A stretch of 64,000 nucleotides of DNA from Ooceraea biroi (Eukaryota; Arthropoda; Insecta; Hymenoptera; Formicidae), in NCBI RefSeq assembly GCF_003672135.1, contig NC_039514.1, positions 4,898,001 to 4,962,000 on the forward strand. The letters are read 5' to 3'. Each line of letters starts with the position of its first letter. The stretch's first letter is position 1. Below, in pieces: positions 54,610 through 64,000 of this stretch. Both the position numbers and the translations under genes were made by a program. The notes under the pieces are model-generated. The model was given only the letters and a program-made list of their open reading frames with translations, ran no database searches and was not told the DNA's origin.

Positions 54610-54765
54610 AAATATAATTCTGCGCTGGACGCAGTGAGTACAGTATAAATGCGTTCTGCGATGGGCGCAGTGATTGTAATCAAAATATATTCTGCGCTAG
54701 GCGCAGTGATTGCTATGCTATAAATGCATTCTGCACTTTGCGCAGCAAATCAGAACAATAAATTC
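54610..54765. repeat. Tandem repeat of about 50 bp with TTCTGCGC...GCGCAGTG core
   Basis: Four diverged units, each with an inverted core such as CTGCGCTAGGCGCAGTGATT or TCTGCGATGGGCGCAGTGAT, separated by AT-rich spacers (TATAAATGC). No counterpart elsewhere in the window. Confidence 0.85.
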
Positions 54766-55044
54766 GCTATTCATTGACTTCACATAAATAATAAAAGCAT
54801 TGATTTTTTATTGCAATAAATAGCAAGGATTCTCCCACAGTGTGCACACGTAAAACAGCGTGGTAATAGAATAAATGTGCACATAGGTGCAAAAATATGT
54901 TACTATTAGAGTATTAATTAAATATTCTCTAATAGTTATATATGATTGCAATCCGTGTGTAGTACAATAGCACGTGTAATACAAGATAGTCTAAACGTAA
55001 AACTGGCTGGGACTTTGCTTGCATCTGGAAAAGTGAGGACAGTA

Positions 55045-56319
55045 CGTAAGCTGCTAGAAAAGTTTTTGCAATTTAGTACCTCCAGTGGCGCCAACGTTCT
55101 GCTACTATCATATCCGTAAAATTAGACGTTTCTAACCTATAATTCAGTTGACAGTTTGAACCCAGCCAACTAGTTTTGTTTGCACAATATTTGACAAGAA
55201 GTTATTTTGTGAGAAAATGGAAATTTCGCGTGAAAATTTTCGGGCAATGATTTTTTACGATTACAAATGTAGTCTAACTCCAAAACAATGCATCGATCGA
55301 CTTCATTTAGCTTTTGGGGATGAAGCACCATCCATTAGGACTGTTTATAATTGGTTTGCCGAATTCCAGCGTGGACGCACCTTTCTTAGAGTGACGAAGT
55401 TCGTAAAAGTCGTCCATCCACGTCTGTTGTTGATGCTGTGCATGAAATGATTGAGCGAGATTCTCATGTGACATACCGCGAGATTCAGGCATCCTTGAGC
55501 ATTGACATGAAAGAGATACACACGATTTTGCATGATCACTTGAACGTACGGAAACTTTGGAGTCGTTGGATCCCACACAATTTGACCGAAGCTCAAAAAC
55601 AGGCTCGTATTAAATGGTGCAAAGAAATGCTCAAGAAATTCAACCGAGGTCGGTCAAATTTGGTCTACAACATTGTTACTGGGAACGAAACGTGGATCTA
55701 TTTGTACGAACCCGAAAGTAAACAACAATCCACTGTTTGGGTGTTTCAAAGTGAGCCGAAACCAATAAAAGTTGTTCGTTCACGCAGTACTGCCAAGCAA
55801 ATGATTGCTTGTTTCTTCGGTTATACCGGACATGAGGCAATCGTGGCTTTAGAAGATCGAAGGACTTTAATGCTGATTAGTATATAACAATTTGTTTGCC
55901 AGAATCAGTGAATTGCGTAGAACAAACCGAAATCGTCGCATCATCCTTCATCATGACAACGCCAGCTGTCACGCAGCACGTCAAACCGTTGATTTTTTAT
56001 CCAGTAAAACTGTCGAATTGATGACTCATTGTCGGTATTCACCTGATTTATCACCTAATGACTTCTTTTTGTTCCCAAATATCAAACATAATTGCGTGGT
56101 GAGCGATTTGTGTCGCCTGAAGCAGCTGTTGAAGCATTCCGAACACTGCTTTCTGAGGTTACAGCCTCAGGAGTGGAAAAAATGCTTCGAAAATTGGTTC
56201 GAGCGTATGCAGAAGTGTATCGATCTTAAAGGCGAATACTTTGAGAAACAATAAAGCCATTTACCGAATTTTACATGTTTTTTTCATATCGTTTGCAGAA
56301 ACTTTTCCAGCAGCCTACG
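55045..56319 (+). mobile_element. Mariner element (cecropia/SETMAR-like type)
   Basis: Ends CGTAAGCTGCTAGAAAAGTT and, inverted, CGTAGGCTGCTGGAAAAGTT, flanked by TA (55043-55044, 56320-56321). 1275 bases. Confidence 0.93.
55217..56254 (+). pseudogene. Mariner transposase with catalytic D to N change
   Basis: N-terminus MEISRENFRAMIFYDYKCSL with the HTH (KQCIDRLHLAFGDEAPSIRT), a frameshift near 55390, DSHVTYREIQASLSIDM, WIPHNLTEAQK, then VTGNETWIYLYEPESKQQST where the first catalytic D is N. A frameshift near 55880, HHDNASCHAARQ (second D), YSPDLSPNDFFLFP (third D), and the end GEYFEKQ. The layout matches mariner proteins related to the SETMAR/cecropia group. It is catalytically dead. Confidence 0.9.
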
Positions 56320-56321
56320 TA

Positions 56322-57197
56322 TTAGAACATTTAATCTGAAGGTACAGCTTCTTTTTAATATGCAGAATGTTTACTATATTACGCAGATAACTTATCACAA
56401 AATCAAAATGTGAAGGCCAACGGAATCAAAATGAAAAGAAAAGTTGTATACCATTTAGCATTTCGCTATAATTATTAATGAAACAGTCTGAATGCATGAG
56501 TGCACGGGATATCATAGGCCTAACATTGTAAATATGTATCGAGCTACCGCGTACACAAACAGAAGATTGCAGCAGTGATAGCTAAATAAGAAGAAAAAAG
56601 AAAGACGATCTCGGGCCGGCAAGTCATTGAACGTATTTTCATTGATTGAGGCAGTTTTATTAATAACTATCAAGCGACGCGGTAGCGTCGTATGGTTTTT
56701 TTATTATTATTTTTGTTATTATTTTAACATAACGGAGAAAGAACACACGCGTAGAATTATTATAAACAAATAATACATATGCGTGCATACGCCTTCATAA
56801 GCATGTGTAAAATTCGTAAAGAATGAGCGCTCAGACGTATATGTGTCACGAGTCCTTCCAAGTTTCGAAATGCTTTTCTGCTCGGGCAACGTACAGCGCG
56901 AGAGGAGGAAGAGGAGAGGTGGGTGAGAGGAATCGCTTGGCATAAGCGATAAGCTCTGCTGGCTCGTGCCTGCCAGCTCGCCGCTCGTGATATAAGGAGG
57001 GATATACGACTCCCCGTCTTTGTCTGATTCGCCCCTCTCCTGAACTTAGTACGGAATAGAACCGATCGCTTTTACCATACGGTGAATAATAACGACGGAC
57101 AAGGTTCTACTTTCTACCACTAACAACTGTGGATCCACCGTCAACGCGGAGTTCTCGCCTGCCAGGAGCCTTAAAAAAGAAAGTAAAGAAATAAACA
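56322..57197. other. Unassigned, includes intact copy of repeat Y
   Basis: GACGCGGTAGCGTCG hairpin at 56675-56690. 56941-57090 (minus) is the uninterrupted copy of repeat Y described at 43440. No gene recognised. Confidence 0.5.
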
Positions 57198-57814
57198 TAC
57201 AGGGTCCGGCAAAAGTATGGAAACCCCTAAATTTTACGAAGACTATGCATTTTAGAGAAAATTGCTTCAGACAAAGTTGTATGGTTTCAAATAGCGCATT
57301 ATACAGCAATATCAGTATGACCTTGAAGAATGTTGTCAAGGTCACATGAAGGTCATCTTCAATTTATTAAATGGAAATCCTCATTTCTTATTGCATATTT
57401 TTGTAGCTTATCTCGAGAGCTTTCCGAAACACTATAATATAGCCTTTTTCATTAAGTACTTTTCGAGTTATGGAGCTTGAAAGTTACGGTATCGCCGGCA
57501 TCAGCATTATCTTAAAGTATAATCAGGAGGAATTGAATTCCCTCCTGAGGGTACAATAGAAGCTTCCAACGATCCAATTGCCCTCTCTTCCCCTCCCCTT
57601 TCCCTCCCCTTTCCCTCTCCCTTCCCCTGACTTCCTTATGGATACTCCCACGGGGTATAAACTGCAAACGCCATGGTGAAGAGTGTCATTTTCTCGCGCA
57701 TGATCATTCAGATAAGGTGCTAGTGTTCAGAGCAGAGCACTCTCCGCTTCTGCTGAGAACTTTTGTTTTCTTAGGAAATTAATAAATTAAATATTAATCG
57801 TTTGACTGAAAAAA

Positions 57815-58770
57815 ATGGCTAACGAATTGTCGGAGCGTGAAAGAATCACTATCCTCATGATGCGCGGATGGGGTGATATTGAACGATCGTTAACTGAAGT
57901 AGTTCGATTATTTAATGAGACTTTTCCGAATCGTCAAATTAATAAATCCACTGTTTCGAAAACAATATAGCGTTTTCAAGAAATTGGTAGTGTAAATAAT
58001 CGCTCTAGATCAGACAGGTCATTATCTGCATTATCTGCAAGTAATGAGAATAAACAATTTGATATTCTGCAGAGTTTTGTTGAAAATCCCCATATGTCTC
58101 TTAGTAGAACAGCTCAAGTTCACGACATTGCTCCCAGGTCCATTCACAGAATTATAACAAAAAATAAGTTACATCTATAGAAACTGCAGTATGTTCAAGA
58201 GTTGCAAGATGGAGATAATGAGCTTCGTTTGCGCTTCTGTGCAAGAATGATGGAGCTAATAGATGCCTCGCCCAACTTTCTTTATCAACTTGTTTTTACA
58301 GACGAGGCAACCTTTACGTTGACAGGAGAGGTTAATAATCAAAATGTTCGCTTCTGGTCAGATGAAAATCCAAATTGGATGCGGGAAACTCACACGCAAT
58401 ACCCACAAAAAGTAAATGTATGGTGTGGCATGATAAATACTTATTTGATAGGGCCGTTTTTTTAGAGGGAAATCTTAATGCTCAAATGTACGAGGGATTA
58501 TTTGTAGATGAAATAATTCCAGTCATATAAACTATTTTTCCGAATAACTTCGAGCAAATATGGTTTGAACATGATGGAGCTCCGCCTCATTTTGGTGCAG
58601 GACCACGTCGAATTTTAAATCGAAGTTTTCCCACGAAGGTGGATAGGAAGAAGAAGGAACCAAAATGAAGGAGGAGAAGATTGGCCACCTCGGTCACCAG
58701 ATCTAAGTCCTCTTGATTGTTACTTTTGTGGTTACCTGAAGAGCAAGGTTTACGAAACAAAACCTCAAAA
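57815..58770 (+). pseudogene. Tc1-like transposase (DDxD) pseudogene
   Basis: MANELSERERITILMMRGWG, LFNETFPNRQINKSTVSKTI with a stop, RSRSDRSLSALSASNENKQF, SIHRIITKNKL with a stop, FLYQLVFTDEATFTLTGEVN (first D), NVRFWSDENPNW, VNVWCGMINTYLIGPFF with a stop, FEHDGAPPHF (second D), a frameshift, RSPDLSPLDCYFCGYLKSK (third D). At least four stops. Same family as the palindrome-arm copy at 8607-9345, but here in its own long TIRs, which links that family to CAGGG termini. Confidence 0.88.
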
Positions 58771-58907
58771 CTCGCTAAAAATTTCCGTCTGATTGGAAAT
58801 ACACTAGAGCGCCATGCAATACTCGTTTGGACGTGTCCATACGTGAATTGCAGAAACAATTGCGACACTGCAATTTCCTTTAGCAACATGGTCTCAAGCG
58901 CTGTACA

Positions 58908-58971
58908 CACGTCAACACTTTTATGTCTAGATCGAATGTATACATTAAGTGTCGACGTGTGTACAGCGCAT
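58908..58971. repeat. Short hairpin of about 64 bp in the Tc-like pseudogene
   Basis: GCGCTGTACACACGTCAACA at the left is mirrored by GTCGACGTGTGTACAGCGC at the right, with a loop around TAGATCGAATG. It interrupts the C-terminal coding region between HLQ(F)-like and later residues, so it may be a tiny MITE. Confidence 0.8.
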
Positions 58972-59280
58972 AAAACGATCAAACCCATGATACCGTTCAA
59001 GCTCCATAACTTGAAAAGTACTTCATGAAAAAAGGCTATATTATAGTGTTTTGGAAATCTCTCGAGATAAGCTACAAGAATATGCAATAAAAAATGGGGA
59101 TTTCCATTTAATAAATTGAAGAGGACCTTCATGTGACCTTGACAACACACTTCAAGGTTATACTGATATTGCTGTGTAATGCGCTATTTGAAACCATACA
59201 ACTTTTGTCTGAAGCAATTTTCTCTAAAATGCATAGTCTTCGTAAAATTTAGAGGTTTCCATACTTTTGCCGGACCCTGT

Positions 59281-59366
59281 ATGTATTCGTGTGTACGTGC
59301 GCGCGCGCGTGTGTATGTACATGCACGCGCGCGCGCGCGTGTGTGTGTGTGTGTGTGTGCATGTAA
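59281..59366. repeat. (GT)n/(CG)n microsatellite
   Basis: Runs of GTGTGTACGTGCGCGCGCGC and TGTGTGTGTGTGTGTG beside the Tc-like element. Confidence 0.95.
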
Positions 59367-59443
59367 GATAATTATCAGAACAATTATTAAATTATTATTA
59401 CTAATTATGAAGTATAAAATACTTCATAACTCTCTCTTATTTA

Positions 59444-59860
59444 TTGGAGGAGCAACCGAGTCCGCTGAAGGCGGGTAAAGGTTGGTCTAGATTATATTAT
59501 ACATATAGTGTTTCGCACGAGAGATTACGAAGGTAGTACTGCTACTTCATGCCATCAAAGTCACAATTTTAGAGCTACTTTTTTTAATTTACCGCCGCTT
59601 GTATTACGCGGCGTCCCGGCGCCCCGGCGGTACTGCGGTCGCGCTTCGTCATTTCGTTTAGAGCTAGCCGTTTCAAATAATTTGATGCTTCCCTGTCGGG
59701 GCGGGAAGAAGGATGCAACCAGGGTGAGAATCTCTCATGCGAGACATTCATATAATCTAGACCAACCTTCGCCCGTCTTTGGCGGGCTCGATTGGTCCTC
59801 CAATTATATTTCGTGTCTCGCCCTTCGAGATTACGAAGGTAGACGTTTAGAGCCTGAACA
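59444..59860. repeat. DIRS terminal inverted repeats and internal complementary region
   Basis: GGGTAAAGGTTGGTCTAGAT (59472-59491) with flanking sequence is matched inverted at ATCTAGACCAACCTTCGCCC around 59755. The extended pair is GGAGGAGCAACCGAGTCCGC against a complement near 59781-59801. The loop is about 200 bases, with direct repeats of GAGATTACGAAGGTAG (59520 and 59828). Inverted ends and complementary internal copies are needed for the DIRS circular-intermediate cycle. Confidence 0.65.
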
Positions 59861-60019
59861 AAGTTTTTGGGTAATACGCATTTAATGTGATAGTATTACA
59901 TGAAAAGAAAACTGTTACATCGCGAAGCAGGCTGATTATATCTGGAAGACGACTTTTTTCTTTTTTTGAATCTATAAAAGAAACTAAAAATGTCGAACTA
60001 TATCGAAGTAATTATACCT

Positions 60020-60911
60020 TTCGTTTTAATCTTTAAGTGATAATACGGTCTTTGCAAAGGTATCTGCGCTATAAACTATAGGACGGTTATAAACCTTTGC
60101 GAATAGCTCGGGGACCAACCAGCTTACTCACTTGATTTCCTCAATATTTACTCCTTTTTCGAAAGTTTTTGAGGTTGACGCATGTCTAGTACTGTGTGCT
60201 GTGAAGCGTTCACTCCGCAGTGAACTAGGCTTGATTGTATCCATCGACCTAGAGTATCCTCTTTTACTCTCTTATGTGGCTTCTGAAAGGAAATAAAAAG
60301 TGCGTCTTCTCCGTTCCTTACGCGTTGCATTGTTTCGATATAATATCGTAAGGTCCGTGCGATGCACAGGCCTGGCTTTTCATTGAAGGCAAGTTTTAAA
60401 AGTGGTCGCCTGGTAGATGTTCCTAATGACTTTATGCGGTCGGGAATCCTGACCTCCAGACCTTTGTCGGAAGAAGTTATGTTGGAGATCTTCATTAAAG
60501 CCAAGGTTTGTAGTCTATGGGTTGTACCAAGGGCTAATAGGAGAGCTAATTTCTGCGAATTGTTTTAAAGTTAAAGACTCTAGTGGGAACCATTCTTGTA
60601 GCCGTCTTAAAACAGGGTCTACATCCCACGTCAAATCGTATTGAGATTTATTGGATCGTGCCTTTAGAGACCTTTAAAGAATTTCTTATCTAACTCATTA
60701 GCTCCGATGTCCTCTGTAGATATAATAGCTAGTGCAGCTCTAGACGAGTTCCATAATTAGCTCCCTCCTGACATCTTAAGGTCAAAAATTTTAGAACTTT
60801 AAATATCGACACATCAAAAGGATCAGTATTGACCTTGTTGTTCCATTCCCACCATAATTTCAGTGCACTGTTATACTGTTTAATGGTTGAATCTTCCCAC
60901 GCTTGTATCAT
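60020..60911 (-). pseudogene. DIRS tyrosine recombinase, frameshifted
   Basis: N-terminal core-binding part: MIQAWEDSTIKQYNSALKLW, FKVLKFLTLRCQEGANYGT. Catalytic part: an ALGTTHRLQTLAL block with the first R, LRYYIETMQRVRNGEDALFI, LGRWIQSSLVHCGV, then, one frame over, AHSTRHASTSKTF (the H-x-x-R box), and FAKVYNRP with the catalytic Y just after a stop. Stops and frameshifts inactivate it. Confidence 0.85.
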
Positions 60912-61159
60912 TATGTCGTCGTATCCTCTGATGACCCTCGTCGTTTAAGAGCTTCGCTGATAACATGGCTGCAACCAGGGTAAGTTTGGACGCTAACGGA
61001 TAATGTTTCTTTCTGCAAGGTGAGAGTAAAAGGTTAGTATTCGGATGAAATTGCAGATATGATCCTTTGATTGATTTCATAAATACTGGGAACCATATCT
61101 GACTAGTCCAGAGGGGCACAACTACAATACCAGAGGCGTTATCGTTCTTTATTTTTTGA

Positions 61160-61989
61160 AGCACCTTGGTAACTAGGCTAAACGGAGGGAATGCGTAGAA
61201 ATTGCAATTCGATCATAAAATTGTGAAGGCGTTCACAGCAAACGCCTCAGAGTTCCTCTTCCAGGAGCAGTAATTCTCACATTTTTTGTTAATATTTGAG
61301 GCAAATAAATCAATTTCAGGCTCCCCAAAAAAGTCGAGAATCTCGAGGAAAGCATAATCTGCCAGCTCCCATTCGATGTCCTTGTTTTCCATCCGAGACA
61401 AGGCATCAGCCTCGACGTTTTCCGTTGATGAAATATACTCTGCGAATACTCACAGTCTCCGCTTTTCGCACCAATCCCAGAGTTTCTCTCCATCCGCTTG
61501 TAAGTAATCTACTCTCACGCCGCCCATATTGTTTATATACGCCATGGCTGTTGTATTATCCATTCGGAGAAGAATGTCACAATCTGAAAAGTCCTCAGCA
61601 AAACATTTTAGCGCCAATAAGGCCGCTTTTAATTCAAGCTGATTTATGTGAAGCTCTGATTGCTGAGGGTTCCAGTGACCATATGCTCGTTTACTGTTGC
61701 AGAAGGCTCCTCAGCCTGTTTTACTAGCGTCGGAGAAGATCTCCCTCTCGAAACTCATGGATTTTATCCGTTTATAGGAGGATCCTAGATTACTTTTCCA
61801 CCACTGTAAATCTTTTTCAACAGACGCTGGGATCTTCATCATTGCATTAAAGTCTCCGTTATTTTCCTCTAACGCCTGAAGTTTTGCTATCTTGAAGGAT
61901 TTAGAGTGGATCATACTGTATTCGACGCCTGGACAACTTGCTACAATACTATCGAACCTATGAAATGAGCGAATTCGCGGATTGAACAA
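61160..61989 (-). pseudogene. DIRS RNase H and following domain
   Basis: FNPRIRSFHRFDSIVASCPG, DLQWWKSNLGSSYKRI, then EIFSDASKTG with a stop, HINQLELKAALLALKCFAED, LLRMDNTTAMAYINNMGGVR, VEADALSRMENKDIEWELAD, EPEIDLFASNINKKCENYCS. The D, E, D triad of RNase H (SDAS, QLELKA, RMDNT) is present. The tail with SNINKK/FPPFSLVTKVLQKIKND is typical of DIRS and Ngaro polyproteins. Confidence 0.85.
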
Positions 61990-61997
61990 GACTTCTT

Positions 61998-62655
61998 AGA
62001 ATTAATTGACAATAAATTTAAATTGCGCAAACTGGCCAAGTGTCAAATGGTCGGACAATATTTTTGTGCATAGATGCAATGATTATTAGGAATCTATTTC
62101 AACTACGCGTCAACAATTTTGTCAGACTTAAAAACGCAGCCATTTTCATATTCCATATAAACCTATTAATAAGTAGGAATGATTAATTAATAATATTTCG
62201 TTGTGAAAAATACCACCCCACGCCAGGAATCGAACCTGGAACCTCTCATTCCGTGCGAGCGTCTTTCCAATTCGACCACTTAGGGCATGCAAATATTTTT
62301 GTGCATTAGATGCAATGATTATTAGGAATCCCTAATATGGATCCCTAATGTGAATCCATAATATGTCCTAAGTGGTCGAATTGGAAAGACACTCGCACGG
62401 AATGAGAGAGGTTCCAGGTTCGATTCCTGACGTGGGGTGGTATTTTTTCACAACGAAATATTATTAATTAATCATTCCTAGTTATTAATAGGTTTATATG
62501 GAATATGGAAATGGCTGCGTTTTTCTGACGAAATTGTTGGCGCGTAGTTGAAATAGATTCCTAATAATCATTGCATCTATGCACAAAAATATTGTCCGAC
62601 CATCTGACACTTGGCCAGTTTGCGCAATTTAAAATTATTGTCAATTTAATTTGAA
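61998..62655. mobile_element. Palindromic insert carrying two tRNA-like modules
   Basis: Arms of about 290 bases share GCGCAAACTGGCCAAGTGTC, TTTTGTGCATAGATGCAATG and TATTCCATATAAACCTATTA. Each arm holds a tRNA-like segment (62216-62285 minus, 62366-62437 plus) with an A-box-like TGGTCGAATTGG and B-box GGTTCGATTCC, plus a five-pair T-stem (CCAGG...CCTGG). It interrupts the DIRS element. It may be a foldback element built around a tRNA-derived SINE, or two SINE copies head to head. Confidence 0.75.
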
Positions 62656-62689
62656 GTTTCTGGCGATTAAAAAAAGATATGTATTATTC

Positions 62690-63258
62690 TTAGTATTAAC
62701 TCTACGGATCTGGGAAAGTAACTCTACGCGTTTGTTCCGGGACAGTTCTACTGTCATTTGAGCAGAATTTAAAATGAAACCCAAGTATTTACATGGTAGT
62801 TTCGGATTTAGTTTTGATTTTTTCTCGTTTATGATAAAGCCTATGAGTCTAAGAATAGGAAGTATAGGTGGTCCAAATATTAGTTTGACAAACTACTTTA
62901 GTATCACCTAAACATAAAATATCATCGAGGTAAATAACCGATAAAAACCCTCGCGCTCTCAAAAAATTCATTACTGGTTTCATTAGCTTTGTGAACACCA
63001 GAGGGCTCGAACTAAGACCGAAAGGTAAGCAAGTAAATTCATAGATATGAGTGTCAACTATGAACCGAAGGAACTTTCTATGGTTTTATGGGAATAAGAA
63101 AATAGGCGTCTTTTAAGTCTATTGTCGCCATAAGCATATTAGGCTCTAATAATCTGCATGCAGTTCTTAGATCTTCTAACTTAAAGTGTTCAATTTCAAC
63201 AAATAGGTTGAGTTGTTTAAGGTTTAAGATAAACCGATTACTTTTTCTTCTTTCGATG
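62690..63258 (-). pseudogene. DIRS reverse transcriptase fragment
   Basis: RFILNLKQLNLFVEIEHFKL, then LMATIDLKDAYFLIPI (RT motif with the first catalytic D), FTCLPFGLSSSP-like sequence in another frame, and VIYLDDILCLGDTK (the YxDD box at 62925-62940). Several frameshifts. Cut at 63258 by a LINE fragment. Confidence 0.85.
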
Positions 63259-64000
63259 GTGCTACAGCTTAAATCGAGCCCTTGCCTCCTCAATTTGCCA
63301 CCTCCAGACATCCCGATCTCTCGACACCCCCCTCCAATTTCCAAATCCCAAGATCTCCCTCACGTCCGCGTCTACGCCATCCGTCCACCTGGCTCTGGGC
63401 TTTCTAGGTCTTTTCCCCTCAGGGTTCCCTTCAACGATTCTTCTGGGTATACGCTCCTCCCGCATCCTTTGGACGTGACCACTCCACTGGAGTCTAAGCA
63501 GCCTTACATGCACCGACAATCTGGGTAAAGACTTGCTTGTAAAGACTGTACAGCTCTTGATTGTATCGTATCCTCCAGACTCTTCCGTCATCTCTTGTCG
63601 GCCCGAATATCCTGCGTAGGATCCTCCTCTCGAAGTTGTCCAATTTTCCAGCGATGCTAGATGTGATTATCCACGATTCACAGCCATAAGTCACTACCGT
63701 GCGGATTATTGTTTTATACAGTCTTAGCTTAGTTTTTATGTGAATATTTCTCGATCTCAGGATTGGGAGTGGTAAGTTCTTGTTGCGGCGACCATTCGTT
63801 TTTAAATTTTCGTCTCTTCCGTATCTGTGTTGATTTTGATTCCCATCGCCGCTTCCTCTATATTGAGGAATGTCTCCTTAATCGAGATGATGGATCTTTC
63901 CAAGATATCAATGTCATTCACGTATCCAGCCAACTGCACCGACTTATACATGATCGTTGATCTTACGTCTATTCGGGTCTTCCTAACTACGTGCTCTAAC
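63259..64000 (-). pseudogene. LINE (RTE-like) RT and C-terminal fragment, runs off the window
   Basis: Minus strand from 64000: QLAGYVNDIDILERS (the RT Y(A)DDI box altered to YVNDI), SIKETFLNIEEAAMGIKINT, then YGCESWIITSSIAGKLDNFE, RRILRRIFGPTRDDGRVWRI, RLQWSGHVQRMREERIPRRI, EGNPEGKRPRKPRARWTDGV, ending in RARFKL near 63262. This is the familiar C-terminal region of insect RTE-like endonuclease/RT proteins. Inserted in the DIRS RT. Confidence 0.85.

Larger units (their letters stand above)
57200..59279 (+). mobile_element. Long-TIR Tc-like transposon, CAGGGTCCGG ends, TA target
   Basis: Arms of about 280 bases: CAGGGTCCGGCAAAAGTATG at 57200 and CATACTTTTGCCGGACCCTG ending at 59279, flanked by TA. 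Similarity runs through GTCAAGGTCACATGAAGGTC and CACTATAATATAGCC. It holds one transposase pseudogene and an inserted 64-base hairpin. Confidence 0.9.
59444..63258 (-). mobile_element. DIRS-type retrotransposon, 3' two-thirds
   Basis: Minus-strand order RT (63.2-62.7 kb), RNase H (62.0-61.2 kb), tyrosine recombinase (60.9-60.0 kb), then a terminal inverted-repeat region (59.86-59.44 kb). This order, with a tyrosine recombinase in place of a DDE integrase, defines DIRS elements. The 5' end lies beyond a LINE insertion at 63259. A palindromic element with tRNA-like modules (61998-62655) splits RT from RNase H. Confidence 0.85.

Noticed and set aside
62216..62437. Two genuine tRNA genes
   Set aside because: Boxes A and B fit, but the acceptor stem has mismatches, the anticodon arm is poor, and both lie in a repetitive palindrome. 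They are treated as tRNA-like modules.
1..64000. CRISPR arrays, phage or bacterial operons
   Set aside because: No regularly spaced short repeats, ribosome-binding sites or bacterial genes. All repeats fit eukaryotic transposons.

Overview
This is eukaryotic, AT-rich, intron-scale DNA. It is almost certainly from a hymenopteran insect, most likely an ant. That rests on the mix of mariner, Tc1, pogo, DIRS and foldback families and on fly-unlike spliced host exons. The species is not identified. There are no bacterial genes, operons, CRISPR arrays or intact non-coding RNA genes.

The only recognisable host gene lies on the minus strand. Three exons (A 41164-41555, B 15865-16108, C 5138-5590) encode part of the N-terminal stem of what looks like an axonemal dynein heavy chain. 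Intron phases match at both junctions (A to B phase 2, B to C phase 0). Introns of about 25 kb and 10 kb separate the exons, and nearly everything else from 5 kb to 41 kb is transposable-element debris inside those introns.

Layout. 0.6-1.4 kb: compact copy of a long-TIR foldback family (FB-X). 1.7-4.5 kb: mariner split by a 2.1 kb GC-rich LTR-like insert (LTR-B). 6.27-13.31 kb: a nearly perfect 7 kb palindrome whose arms each carry a mariner and a Tc-like pseudogene. 13.3-15.75 kb: mariner containing a 5'-truncated LINE. 16.3-17.5 kb: non-autonomous DNA element. 17.6-39.5 kb: FB-X arms enclosing Tc1, solo LTR-A, a second Tc-like element, LTR-B copy 2, a CAGGG-ended foldback holding LTR-C, and a pogo element interrupted by a foldback with a 9-bp target duplication, then LTR-C and an intact mariner. 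41.8-43.1 kb: second mariner copy with one nonsense change. 43.5-44.5 kb: THAP-domain element with 7-8 bp target duplication. 44.6-52.4 kb: FB-X copy 3, in which the insertion order can be read. 53.3-57 kb: TTAA element, YqaJ-like exonuclease remnant, mariner. 57.2-59.3 kb: another CAGGG foldback with a Tc-like pseudogene. 59.4-63.3 kb: DIRS retrotransposon (tyrosine recombinase, RNase H, RT) on the minus strand, interrupted by a palindromic element with two tRNA-like modules. 63.3-64 kb: LINE fragment.

The elements do not work together as a pathway. They are a nested record of insertions that can be ordered from target-site duplications. The intact mariner ORF at 37.6 kb is the one element that looks recently or still capable of transposase production. 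The most unusual items are the 7 kb palindrome, the 9-bp-TSD foldback, the LTRs carrying open reading frames or hairpin arrays, and the THAP and YqaJ remnants.
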